A stretch of DNA of 64,000 nucleotides from Ridgeia piscesae. Its lineage: Eukaryota; Annelida; Polychaeta; Sabellida; Siboglinidae. This document shows positions 23,970 through 35,275 of this stretch, piece by piece. Location: positions 102,501 through 166,500 of the forward strand of contig JAODUO010000581.1 in the NCBI GenBank assembly GCA_025642075.2, read 5' to 3'. The notes under the pieces are model-generated. The model ran no database searches. It saw nothing but the letters and a program-made list of their open reading frames with translations, and was not told where the DNA came from. A program made the translations under genes and the position numbers. How positions within the stretch are numbered: position 1 is the stretch's first letter; each line of letters opens with the position of its first letter.

Positions 23970-24432
23970 CTGGGAACACACAACTCATCATGTGTGCATA
24001 CAAATCAATAAGGTGCAACCAATATGAGTAGCTACTGCAATCATGTGTCTACATCTGTCTGCCTGTGCTGCATGCAACACACTGCATGCAACACACTGCA
24101 TGTCCTGTCCTCTCTTACGACTGCATTACACTGGCCTGTCACTTTACTTTGGCGTTTTGACATTTAATAAAATGATGATTCATATTACTTTGTGATCTAC
24201 ATGTAGGACCCAGGAACAGAAAGCACTGCAATAATTGTATTTGATGAGACTGATGTTACACATTTTATATGTTTGAACACAATAAAGAACTATGTTATTA
24301 CAATCGTAAAGAAATGATACTATATACATACCCAAGTATGCAAAATGTTTATTAGAAATATGTCTTACATACATTTCTTAAACTCTATTTTAAGCAGGAC
24401 AGACTTAACATAGCCTGTCGAGAGGCACTTAC

Positions 24433-24513
24433 AATTCAGTAAGGATGGCATCGAATCCCGGCAGAAACATGAACCAATCAGGAGGCTTAGTGAGACCACA
24501 CTTGACAATCTTA
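24433..24513 (-). CDS. LGR1: LGR LRR exon (equivalent to vertebrate exon 5)
   Basis: 81 nt, acceptor TTTTGCAG, donor TT|GTAAGT. Encodes KIVKCGLTKPPDWFMFLPGF then DAILTE, joining to the next exon as LTEL-DLSGN. The repeat is slightly longer than its vertebrate counterpart and has an unpaired Cys. Phase-2 on both sides. Confidence 0.86.
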
Positions 24514-25362
24514 CTGCAAAACACACCACAGGATATAAACACTGCGTCTGCACCTGATGTGCTTCACACGACAATCATCTTAGATTAATAATCAATACTT
24601 ATTAAAAAGAGTGAGCCCTGCAGGATGTTATAAAACAATGCCCATTTTTTAAAGTATGAGTTTAAAGTATCTTTTAGACTTTTTTAATACACAGAGGCAG
24701 CGTAGCGACCAGTGTTTGAACACAGTACAGTTTCAAAACAAAAAACTATAAAAACAGAATTCGCAACTGTTTGTTTTCTAATGCATTGCAATGTGTCTGA
24801 ATACATAATGTATAATATAATAATGTTCGTCCATTGTGGACGAAGACAATAATGTCACAAAATGAATGCGGGAACGACTGGTTAATATATACACAATAAA
24901 TGACCAAGTTTACCATCACACAAGAATGGCACTTTTTTACTGTGTTTTCGAGACAGTTGAGAATTTAATTCTTTCTACATCTCCGACACATACAGACAAC
25001 AGGGTAGGTGGCCTGGTAAGGCTCCCTGATGTGTCACCTTCAGCGTGGGGCCCCAGTTGCCTGGTTTAGGTGGAGACAATGTTATTTATGCATGGAGCAG
25101 TGACAGATCTGCTCATGGATGAGCCTACGACGTGATGAATGTTGTCACCACGTAATTGATCTATGTTGACATTCGTGGAATCCCTTCACACCTATGTTAA
25201 TCTGCACACCTGATAGCTGGGCTCTAGTCGTCTCGTTAATGAGGTTTACATAATATCCGTACACCCTGGATTGTAAACTGTAATGTAAAGCAAGAGGCAT
25301 GTATAGTGTTTGGTTGTGTTTAATGGTGGGGGAATTTTCCCATGACTTAAACGTCTACTCAC
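24514..25362. other. Receptor intron between exon equivalents 4 and 5
   Basis: AT-rich, unique, nothing recognised. Confidence 0.5.
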
Positions 25363-25437
25363 AGAGTCTGCAACCTGTGAAAGTTGCCCAATGCTCCCAT
25401 CGGGATGTCTCGCAAACCCCTTGAACCCTGGATCGAC
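25363..25437 (-). CDS. LGR1: LGR LRR exon (equivalent to vertebrate exon 4)
   Basis: 75 nt, acceptor CCACTTCCAG, donor CT|GTGAGT. Encodes SIQGSRGLRDIPMGALGNFH then RLQT. It fits the pattern of FSHR exon 4 (xIxxxxxLxxIxxxAFxNLxxLxxL). Phase-2 on both sides. The upstream intron (25438-31597) holds the 20 bp array. Confidence 0.88.
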
Positions 25438-26392
25438 CTGGAAGTGGAACATGAACTGTGTTAGGGGTCATAGCAAAGACCCTACAACTGACACGTTACC
25501 AACAGTCACTTAAACCGACTTTGAATAGATAGTTACAACAAATTATTTATCAGTTTTACTTATTCTTTGTAAGTGTCACGTGTTCAGTGAGAATAGTGTG
25601 GCTGCTTTTATTTAGATATTAATAATAATAATACAAAGTACTGTTACTTTTGTAATGCCCACTCAATTGAAAAAATTTCTTGGGCACTGTACTTAACACA
25701 TGCATGCACACAAGCACGCACGCACGCATGCACACCCACATACATATTCAGTAGAATTCTACATTTGAAAAGGATTATGAAAATATACAAAAATATAACA
25801 TTACCTTAAATGTAGTTACAAAAACAATTAAAAAGAAAGGTCATTTTTAAACAACTACATACACAAAGACATTAAAAAACTAGATACAATAACTTGTAAG
25901 ATGACTGAAGTGCTAAAAAAACTCAAACAAAATAAATTTATCCACCGAACGCACATTTAAAAGATCACCCGATCTGTCAAGCCTGCAGGCTTAATCAACA
26001 GGTGGCACTCTGTTGATCATGTGACTTGCTGAGAAGTTCTTTCATATCCCACTTCAAAGACACAGTTTCTACATCTCATACACTTCTGCCTTCTCTTTAC
26101 ATTTTACTGAGGACTTATTCATCTGTCCCCAATCCTACAAAGCGCCAGTTTCTCGTGGGTCCCAAGAGATCTTCTCTCAATGTGCTCCAATGTCAACATC
26201 ACTGTGAAGATGGCCACAGCTTCCGTGCGTGTCACTAAACTGTCTCTCTAGGCGGCTTAGCTGTCCAGTTTTACCAAGCCTTGTTATTCTGTTCAGACGG
26301 ATTTAATCCGTCCTGCATTTAGACCGGTCTAAAGTTAGGGCAGCTAAACCAATTTTATGTGATCACAGATTTAACCTTGCTACATGATTACC
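25438..26392. other. Receptor intron between exon equivalents 3 and 4, first part
   Basis: Unique AT-rich DNA with a short ACGC/ATGC run near 25700-25740. No gene. Confidence 0.5.
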
Positions 26393-27985
26393 AGTCACTT
26401 CATCTGGTTGTCAGTCATGCTACGTGGTTGTCAGTCATGCTACGTGGTTGTCAGTCATGCTACGTGGTTGTCAGTCATGCTACGTGGTGGTCAGTCATGC
26501 TACGTGGTTGTCAGTCATGCTACTTGGTTGTCAGTCATGCTACATGGTTGTCAGTCATGCTACGTGGTTGTCAGTCATGCTACTTGGTTGTCAGTCATGC
26601 TACTTGGTTGTCAGTCATGCTACGTGGTTGTCAGTCATGCTACGTGGTTGCCAGTCATGCTACTTGGTTGCCAGTCATGCTACGTAGTTGTCAGTCATGC
26701 TACGTGGTTGTCAGTCATGCTACGTGGTTGCCAGTCATGCTACTTGGTTGCCAGTCATGCTACATGGTTGTCAGTCATGCTACGTGGTTGTCAGTCATGC
26801 TACGTGGTTGTCAGTCATGCTACTTGGTGGTCAGTCATGCTATTGGTTGTCAGTGACGCTACGTGGTTGTCAGTCATGCTACGTGGTTGTCAGTCATGCT
26901 ACTTGGTTGTCAGTCATGCTACTTGGTTGTCAGTCATGCTACGTGGTTGTCAGTCATGCTACTTGGTTGTCAGTCATGCTTCTTGGTTGTCAGTCATGCT
27001 ACGTGGTTGTCAGTCATGCTACTTGGTTGTCAGTCATGCTACTTGGTTGTCAGTCATGCTACTTGGTTGTCAGTCATGCTACGTGGTTGTCAGTCATGCT
27101 ACTTGGTTGTCAGTCATGCTACTTGGTTGTCAGTCATGCTACTTGGTTGTCAGTCATGCTACGTGGTTGTCAGTCATGCTACGTGGTTGTCAGTCATGCT
27201 ACGTGGTTGTCAGTCATGCTACTTGGTTGTCAGTCATGCTACTTGGTTGTCAGTCATGCTACTTGGTTGTCAGTCATGCTACTTGGTTGTCAGTCATGCT
27301 ACTTGGTTGTCAGTCATGCTACTTGGTTGTCAGTCATGCTGCTTGGTTGTCAGTCATGCTACTTGGTTGTCAGTCATGCTACTTGGTTGTCAGTCATGCT
27401 ACTTGGTTGTCAGTCATGCTACGTGGTTGTCAGTCATGCTACTGGTTGTCAGTCATGCTACGTGGTTGCCAGTCATGCTGCTTGGTTGTCAGTCATGCTG
27501 CTTGGTTGTCAGTCATGCTACTTGGTTGTCAGTCATGCTGCTTGGTTGTCAGTCATGCTGCTTGGTTGTCAGTCATGCTACATGGTTGTCAGTCATGCTA
27601 CTTGGTTGTCAGTCATGCTACTTGGTTGTCAGTCATGCTACTTGGTTGTCAGTCATGCTACTTGGTTGTCAGTCATGCTACGTGGTTGTCAGTCATGCTA
27701 CTTGATTGTCAGTCATGCTACATGGTTGTCAGTCATGCTACTTGATTGTCAGTCATGCTACTTGGTTGTCAGTCATGCTACTTGGTTGTCAGTCATGCTA
27801 CGTGGTTGTCAGTCATGCTACTTGGTTGTCAGTCATGCTACTTGTTGTCAGTCATGCTACATGGTTGTCAGTCATGCTACTTGATTGTCAGTCATGCTAC
27901 TTGGTTGTCAGTCATGCTACTTGATTGTCAGTCATGCTACTTGGTTGTCAGTCATGCTACATGGTTGTGTGTCATGCTGCTCAAT
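26393..27985. repeat. 20 bp minisatellite, ~79 copies (receptor intron)
   Basis: The unit is TGCTACKTGGTTGTCAGTCA with very regular spacing. The unit has no stop in any plus frame and its length is not a multiple of three, so all three plus frames stay open for hundreds of codons and spell the same shifted peptide. Variation is mostly K (G or T) at one site, plus scattered single changes. Confidence 0.97.
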
Positions 27986-28787
27986 TTTCTGTCATGTTGC
28001 ACAGTTGTCAGTGACATAAAGTATCATGTACATTACAAATGTCAAAAATGTTATGCTAATATAAACAAATACAATTATATTAATATAAAAAATTGTAGTA
28101 GATTGCAAAACATAACATTGAGTTTATTGTATCAAGTAATCTTTAGTTAACATAGTAAACATGAGCATAAAGACAAGTAATTATAAGTGTTACATGTCTT
28201 ATTGCCTTTTTACAGTTGTCTACATTGGTTATTATCTAGTCTTGTTGCTTCATCATGTTGAAATATATAAACTTTCATTCATACAGTGCAATAAAAAATA
28301 CGATAACATAATGTTTGTCTTTTTAAGCTTTTAAAACTAATTGCTGAATTTTCAAGATCTGAGGCCTCAAATGTTGCAACCGGTCTGAAAGCGATTTGGC
28401 ACACCAATTAATAAAAATGTTGGTTAACGCAGCCATGAACTGTTGCTTATATATACATCGTCCAATGCACATGGCTACATGCCAGATGACTGTGGCGAAT
28501 GGTCGACTGGTCGCTGCCAATGACGCCTGGACTAGTTCACAGTTTGCCAATACATGCAAATGACCACAGACCTAGGCTTTGATGATTAACAAGTGGAACG
28601 TTATTATGTCATGGCAGTATTACAGATCATTGATTTCATATATCGACAGATATATATCGGTTGCTTGTTCTGTACAAGCAACTGAAGTTACTGTTCTGTT
28701 TAGTTGTATTTGGTGTTCAGGTAAATTTCCAATCATTGTATGTGTTGGTTTGTGTGTATTTCACCTTTATATCAGTAGGTCACATCA
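27986..28787. other. Intronic unique DNA
   Basis: No recognised feature. The 78-codon minus ORF at 28323-28559 has no domain or splice support. Confidence 0.4.
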
Positions 28788-29105
28788 CTCACAAGCTTAT
28801 GTTCATGTCACTCACAGGCTTGTGTTCATGTCACTCACATGCCTGAGTTCATGTCACTCACATGCCTGAGTTCATGTCACTCACAGGCTTGAATTTGTGT
28901 CACTCACATGCCTGAGTTCATGTCACTCACATGCCTGAGTTCATGTCACTCACAGGCTTGAATTTGTGTCACTCACAGGCCTGAGTTCATGTCACTCACG
29001 GGCCTGAGTTCATGTTTCCCAAAGTTCACATTACTCACTTGCCTGAGTTCACGTTACTCTCAGGCCTAAATTCATGTCACAGGCCTAACTTCATGCCATT
29101 GGCCT
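28788..29105. repeat. 23 bp minisatellite, ~13 imperfect copies
   Basis: Unit CATGTCACTCACAGGCCTGA plus GTT, degrading toward the right end. Confidence 0.93.
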
Positions 29106-30575
29106 CAATTGAAGTCGGTCAGTACCCGACTTAATGGTCTGTTTGTGCTAACAAATAAACAATGTCCAAAAGCAGTAATATTGTAAAATGTGAAAAAACA
29201 TAAAATCACCTAAGTGGTCAAGATTGGGATTTACTAGATGTTGGTAAAATATTGTGTTTGTTTTACTAACCCTCAGTGCTGTATTCTATTTATTAATACC
29301 TTATTTACTATTTCTTTACAACAGAACATTTTTTTTTGCAATTATATAAAAACATTATTTTTCAGTAATGTATAGCAGTAAAGTATATAAGCACCCTAGC
29401 TATATTTTGTGAGATATATCAAGATTGTTCCCAATCTGAAAGGGTTGACCTGAGCTTCCAGTCACTTGGAACTGACTAATACCAGACACTTGCCAAAATG
29501 AATAATCTATGCCAAACTACGCGTGAAGTTGAACCACCGCGTTGAACTGCAGTGTAATGTATTATAACAACATTTTCAAGGTTAGCTTCATCAACTAATG
29601 GTCCACATGAATCACACGATATTAGAACATCGTTACAACAGTTTGACTATGACTTTACGTGGAAAGTGTGTCACACCAATCGCAGCTGTATAACAATGGT
29701 GATTTGCTGTATTTAGCCAATTTAGTTGTATGGTGTGTCAGCAAAAGAAGACATGCAAAAAACATTATCAAAGCATCTGTGTCTGGTTTTACTAGATCAC
29801 GTATATGCGAGAATAAAAGGTGTAATCTTACGAAAGGTACCAAGATTTTGGAGATCAGATAATCAGCAAGACTGTTTAAACTTAAGTGACTAATTTGAGA
29901 CGTGTTTTGAGTTGATAATTTTTTGTTTGTTTATGTATTTTTGGTGTCAGGTAACAATGGCATGTTTATGAGTTATGAATTAGTGTAATTATATATGTAT
30001 TAACACACACTGGTGTACAGGTAGGTTAGTGTTAGTTGGAACATGCTGGTGTGGTGATCTTCCAGTGACTATGCAAACTTAATATTTATTGCCTCTGGTC
30101 TGTAACAGATGATGATTCATTTATACATAACTTTGCACTAAGTTGAAATGTCGTGTGAGATAATGTCACACAAGACTTGATATTTTGTGTTAAATGTTTT
30201 TTCTTCACATTTGGTATGGGCAAGTCAGAATTTCATTGCATATATTGTTCATGGCTCCAAGATATGTTTATGTTATAAGAAATTAACTATCTTTGGAGCA
30301 TATTATTTGTGCGATGTTCGACCGATCGTCTAAATCGTTTTGGTCATGCAGAGGTGTCATGTGTTATGGTAATAAAATCTTATGTTTGATGTTGCCAATA
30401 ATGCTGAACAAACATCGCTTTATTCCACTAAATACTTGACTGCAAATTTTGCCTATATGCTTTGTAAATAATACGAAATTATAACGTATTATCACGAAAT
30501 ATATGAAACAGCTTAAACACGATCGGGTGGTCACATCACGAATAAGTGTGTAGCGAGCATGTAAAATGTATGTAT
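29106..30575. other. Intronic unique AT-rich DNA
   Basis: No exon, repeat or element recognised. Confidence 0.5.
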
Positions 30576-30935
30576 AAAAGAAGTGTTTGATCGCATTAGC
30601 TGCGAGCTGGCAGTCGCTCCCAGTGGCGCCCCCTAGAGACCCTCGAGGCACACAGCGAACCTTTAATCAATATAGTGCAGATGTTGGGAAGACTGGCTTA
30701 GGGCTCCTGTGACAGGGAGGCGGACCGCTTACACAGGTCTTGAGTGGAGCTCATTCAAAGGTCTGCATTATTTATGGCATCTCCGCCGCCCAAATTACTC
30801 CCATAATAGGGCTATAAACGAGCGGGGCGGCCGAAAAAGATATTTCCTATCAATTTCGCAAATGCAATTTCTGTCATCGACTCGCATAAATGCGACGTCA
30901 ATTCGGTGGACATTGCCGAGATTCTTGTTTAATTA
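30576..30935. promoter_or_regulatory. CpG-rich intronic island with clustered regulatory motifs
   Basis: This ~360 bp block stands out from AT-rich DNA on both sides. It holds a CTCF-like core (30625-30639, minus), a perfect CArG box CCATAATAGG (~30801-30810) followed by CTATAAA, a posterior-Hox/Cdx-type TTTATGGC (~30772), an NKX2-type TTGAGTGG (~30741) and a GACGTCA half-palindrome. The longest plus ORF (75 codons) has no domain. It is most simply an enhancer or alternative promoter inside the receptor gene. Confidence 0.35.
30625..30639 (-). promoter_or_regulatory. CTCF-like motif
   Basis: GGCGCCCCCTAGAGA on the plus strand. The reverse matches 13 of 15 positions of CCASYAGRKGGCRSY, including the whole GGGGGC core. 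Confidence 0.35.
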
Positions 30936-31597
30936 ATATTAATATATGACAGCTGCATGTAATTGTTAGCTGTAAACAGTGCATATTCATGAAGCTATAT
31001 ACACATGCCAATGCAGACTTTTGCACACATAGCAGCATTTGTCTTTTAGTAAGCACCACATATAAGTAATTATAACCAGAGATGTATATAAATAGCGGAC
31101 CGAATGTGTTGAATATGAAATCTTCTTTTATTGTGAAAACTTAGCTTAACAATAATTTCTTTTAATTTTTTAAATTCTAAATGACATTTTACAGATATTA
31201 TATTTATTTATTAGCTTAACATAAATATTTTAGATAAGTAAATTATAATTAGTTGTACAAAACATTGTACAGATATTATTTATTTATTTATTAAATCGAA
31301 ATAATATTTTTTTATTTATCATTTTAAAGAACAATATATATATATATATAGTTTATTTATTTAATTTCATTGTATATATGCACTACGTGAATTAAACATC
31401 AGAACACATTCCGATTTGACATGAAATGTATTGCACGTTGAAAATGGCGAGTAATCTTTTATTATTACTAAAAATAAATATAATAGTAGCCATTTGAAAA
31501 TATATTCATCCACACACACAACACATATGCACACATGCAATTTTGCAAATTTGCCACAAGAGGTACAAACACACGCTTCATCGCCTGCTGTACTTAC
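30936..31597. other. Intronic AT-rich DNA
   Basis: A short (TA)n lies near 31334-31351. Nothing else recognised. Confidence 0.5.
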
Positions 31598-31681
31598 AGA
31601 TGTGTCAAGGCTCCATCCCACTCGGGGAAGTCGAAGGCCCCCACTGTGATGTCAGTCAGGTTGCTGTTGCCAGTGAACGAC
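31598..31681 (-). CDS. LGR1: LGR LRR exon (equivalent to vertebrate exon 3)
   Basis: 84 nt, acceptor TTGTTGCAG, donor CT|GTAAGT. Encodes SFTGNSNLTDITVGAFDFPE then WDGALTH, with an N-linked glycosylation sequon (NLT). It has three residues more than a 24-residue repeat. Phase-2 on both sides. Confidence 0.86.
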
Positions 31682-32502
31682 CTGCAACAATTTCCGAGAT
31701 AGCCTCTGCAGGGGGTAATCAAAATAACTCTGCCCGTCCTAACGTCTTTACTCTTACTTTAAATACGGCCAAAGAAAGAAAAAACGGACATCAAAATTCC
31801 ACCCACAAGGTCATTTTATGTTTTGACTATTTGAAATGTTTTTTGCCTCCAGAAACACATTGCCATGACAACTGTAATGGAGCCAAATGTTTTTAATCTT
31901 TCTCCGGCCTGTGAGGTGAACTCGGCTGTACCCCCATGACGCTGTTGTACGTCATTAAATCGACCAGTTTCTGACCCAATTTTGTCCTTGCGAGTTTGTT
32001 GCCAAAGAAATCATAGAGGGACTCGGCCAAATCTGTGAGGAATACGAGGGGGGCCCTCTTGACTGACAACACTGCAAGACTAGCCCGATAACACGGCAAT
32101 ATGGCCTGGATGTCAGGCTACAGATTAACAAGACAAGACAATATCACAATCAGGCATCAATATTTATGGACATTTTGTGGGAATCCAGCGGATTCTTATT
32201 TTGCTCATATTTTGGAATACACAGCAAAATTTGGGAGTCTCTATGCTGAAACAAAATGGATAATAATTTTAGAATTGTTTATACTATTAGAGAGTAGTCA
32301 AAGTTATTCTGAATTGCCATATGTGAACCCATCCTAATGTTACTTTGATATGCATATATGTGACATTGGTACAGATGTGACAATGGGAGTGACAGGTGCG
32401 ACAAGGAGTCTTAAAGTTGCAACAAGGATAACCACAATCACAAGGATACCCACATGTCACATTTGAAAATGTGACAAGGACACGGATGTTATAAATACTC
32501 AC
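31682..32502. other. Receptor intron between exon equivalents 2 and 3
   Basis: 31893-32099 holds a 68-codon minus-strand ORF (a segment reads LTDLAESLYDFFGNKL). Its composition looks coding, but it has no splice sites consistent with the receptor and no family I know. It may be a relic of a mobile element. Confidence 0.35.
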
Positions 32503-32607
32503 AAGTGGGCCATGTGTCGGTACTGGAAGAACTTGCTTTTACTGAAGCCAATAATGACCCTGTCCGCTTCCCCCGTCACATTTACAATCGCTGTGTCCCG
32601 GAATGTT
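32503..32607 (-). CDS. LGR1: LGR LRR exon (equivalent to vertebrate exon 2); most upstream exon found
   Basis: 105 nt, acceptor TATGCTTTCAG, donor TT|GTGAGT. Encodes TFRDTAIVNVTGEADRVIIG then FSKSKFFQYRHMAH. The start resembles the LxFxxTxLxxI of vertebrate exon 2, but the exon is ~10 codons longer than the usual repeat. It has an NVT sequon. Its first base completes a codon from an exon 1 that I could not locate. That exon should end in YT| and carry the signal peptide and cysteine N-cap. Confidence 0.78.
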
Positions 32608-32989
32608 CTGAAAGCATAAATCAAATAAAAACACTTAAATATACAAAGTATGTTCATTTCACAACTGCACAACATATGTGTCAGTATTGCTGAAATACGG
32701 ATAATGGCCTATCGTGGTCCAACACGAAACGTGGCATTTGCAAGAGGAGTGTTTGGTGTTTGTCTTGACAACAGCCACCAACACAAGAGATCTCACGGAC
32801 ACAGACACACGAGGTAAGGAAGGGCCCCTGTATGATTAGTTTGACGCCCTCCGTTGATCTCCACTTCACACTACAAAGTGTCAGGTGATGTTAATCAGTT
32901 GTGTACCGTGGAACGTCTGTGTAGAAGGCACTCATCCTAACATGTGTGTGGCCATGCTGCTTTTGTTTGAAACATTAACATAATCTGTT

Positions 32990-33145
32990 GTACAACACAT
33001 TAATGTAGACCTGTGTTACTGCTGTATAACACATTAACACATGTACAACACACATATAATACAATTGGTTGTACAACACATTAATGTAGACCCGTGTTAC
33101 TGCTGATTAACACACTAACACCTGTACAACACACCTGTAATAGGA
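32990..33145. repeat. Two-copy ~75 bp tandem repeat
   Basis: ACAACACATTAATGTAGACC occurs twice, ~75 bp apart, each copy followed by GTGTTACTGCTG and CCTGTACAACAC-like sequence. Confidence 0.75.
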
Positions 33146-33316
33146 CACAGCTAAGCCACATCAATTTGGCATGAGCAGATGTGACATGACGTTGCATTCC
33201 TCCTGATCACAGCTTGTGCTAGTTAACCCCCAACAGGTAACTCAAGTTATCCACCAATAGGTAACTTAACAGCAGGTGACACAAGTTAAAGAAACATGCA
33301 ACCCTAAATTTAAAAA

Positions 33317-33778
33317 ATGCTCAAACAATTAAGCAATGTCTACTGTATCACATGCCATATTTTGTATTTAACTCTTAGATCATTTTGTAAGTGTTTAAGG
33401 AGAATTACTGAGCCTCTATGGAGGCTGACATTTTGGGCATATCACCTGTGGCGGTGTGACGTCACACGTCCACTACCAACAGCACCTGGGGCGGTCAAAA
33501 CAAAACAACCTCCACTCATTGACGTGCGAAATGCACACAGGCTGACACTGGACAGCGATAGTTTACTTTCTGACCTAACTAACAAAACGACCATCTACTT
33601 CTCCCCAAACGTCTTATATACATTAGGTTACAAAGTAAAATCACTTAAGTTAATGAATCGAATACAATTCACAAAACTAACTCACTCGAACCTCGACGGA
33701 AACACACCTTCGGTGGCCCCTATGGGTAGCTCTGTGCTTACAGTAATGACAGTATTGGTTACAGATGGCGATTATTAG
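33317..33778 (+). other. 153-codon ORF of unknown status
   Basis: One of the longest open frames outside repeats and the receptor exon. It has an ATG start at 33317, no signal peptide, no domain I recognise and no splice support. It contains a 14 bp CRE palindrome, which suggests regulatory rather than coding DNA. I would not call a gene. Confidence 0.12.
33454..33467. promoter_or_regulatory. 14 bp palindromic CRE
   Basis: GTGTGACGTCACAC is a perfect palindrome around TGACGTCA. The left array modules share 11 of its bases (GTGTGACGTCAC). Confidence 0.4.
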
Positions 33779-33990
33779 CAACGTAGGCTTGCTTATGGTT
33801 AGTTTGTGTATATATCCCCAGTTAATTTTTGTGAAGCAAATTATATGTAGCAACACCGCAATACAATTCCGCATAGTGGCTGAGGTGGGCATGCCGGCTT
33901 GACATTGAGTTTTGCGCGAGTTTGTTTTATAACTTGAATTCGTTATAGGAATGTAAGTTATTTTATTTTGTGTATATATGTATGTATGTA

Positions 33991-33998
<8 letters not shown>

Positions 33999-34044
<46 letters not shown>
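33999..34044. repeat. (TA)n microsatellite
   Basis: TATG/TGTG run passing into ~21 TA repeats. Confidence 0.95.
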
Positions 34045-34048
<4 letters not shown>

Positions 34049-34725
34049 AGGAGAAATGTGGCGGCTGTAACAAGTTGTATTTATGGTTAGGTGAAAAAGT
34101 AAAAGATCGCTCAATAGTCAATACCTGGCCCCTAGGTTTCTTTCATGGACAAATTCAATAGGGACAACATCTTCTTTCAAGAGTTGTCGTCATTCAGTGA
34201 ATTCAAAGTAACACATGTTCCAAATCAGTCTTGAAGCATGCAGTCCACGGCAAAATTGTCATCGTTCAGTTGAAGTTGAATTTGGCCGCCATGTGGTCTT
34301 TGCCAATGTTTTGCATCCACTTCCATTGTCAACTTCACCGGAATTTATTTCGCATTTGGAATCTGGAAGAATTTCTTTCGTTTCTCAGCACCTAGCTTCT
34401 CCTGTTTTGTTTTTGCATCCATATGCCTGGCACTCAAGCAAGCAACTACAAGCAACTTAAACCATGCCATCACTAAGAGTACTGGACAGTCTACGTCATA
34501 AGCACGCATTCTATCGGGTTATCGGGTTACTCCTCGTGAATTCCTCATGAATCGGGCAACAATGGCAGTGCCCATAGCCATGAAAAAATTACATCTTCTC
34601 TATAGTTTTAAGGTATAGTTTTAATATTCGTGACAATATGCTATATTGAATGGGATGTGGGATTTTGCGGGATCTTGAGGGCTTTTGAATGTTAGGATTG
34701 CATGTTCCTTTAACCACCAACATAT
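34045..34725. other. Unique stretch, possibly an old mobile element
   Basis: The right end reads GCATGTTCCTTTAA, a common terminus in marine-invertebrate MITE-like repeats, but I found no matching inverted end on the left. Confidence 0.2.
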
Positions 34726-35275
34726 TGTGCCAGATAGCCCCTCAATAGGTAGCTCAATGTACCACCCCAACAGGTAGCTAAAGTTAGCATCCCCAACAGA
34801 TAGCTAACTTTAGCCCCCCCCAACAGGTAGGTCCAGATAGCCCCCCCCAACAGGTAGGTTAAGATAGCCCCCAAAGGTAGGTTCAGATAGCCCCCAACAG
34901 GTAGGTCCAGATAGCCCCCCAACAGGTAGGTTCAGATAGCCCCCCCAACAGGTAGGTTCAGATAGCCCCCCAACAGGTAGGTTCAGATAGCCCCCCAACA
35001 GGTAGGTTCAGATAGCCCCCCAACAGGTAGGTTCAGATAGCCCCCCAACAGGTAGGTTCGAATTTCAGATAGCCCCCCAATAGGTAGGTTCAGATAGCCC
35101 CCCAATAGGTAGGTTCAGATAGCCCCCCAACAGATAGGTTCAGATAGCCCCCCAACAGGTAGGTTCAGATAGCCCCCCAACAGGTAGGTTCAGATAGCCC
35201 CCAAACAGGTAGGTTCAGATAGCCCCCCAACAGGTAGGTTCAGATAGTCCTCCAACAGGTATGTTCATATAGCAT
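34726..35275. repeat. ~25 bp minisatellite, ~20 copies
   Basis: Unit CCCCCCAACAGGTAGGTTCA plus GATAG. The length of the C run varies between copies. Confidence 0.95.

Noticed and set aside
18183..29105. CRISPR-like arrays (regular 20-39 bp repeats)
   Set aside because: These are head-to-tail minisatellites with no unique spacers, in introns of an animal gene.
31893..32099. Extra receptor exon in the intron
   Set aside because: The minus ORF ends in a stop, lacks the phase-2 LRR exon pattern and would break the joined reading frame.
33686..33790. Possible receptor exon 1 (minus) ending TTCGA|GTGAGT
   Set aside because: The phase fits the next exon, but the joined codon would be Glu where the Leu/Ile rule at all other junctions predicts Leu. 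There is no signal peptide or Cys N-cap.
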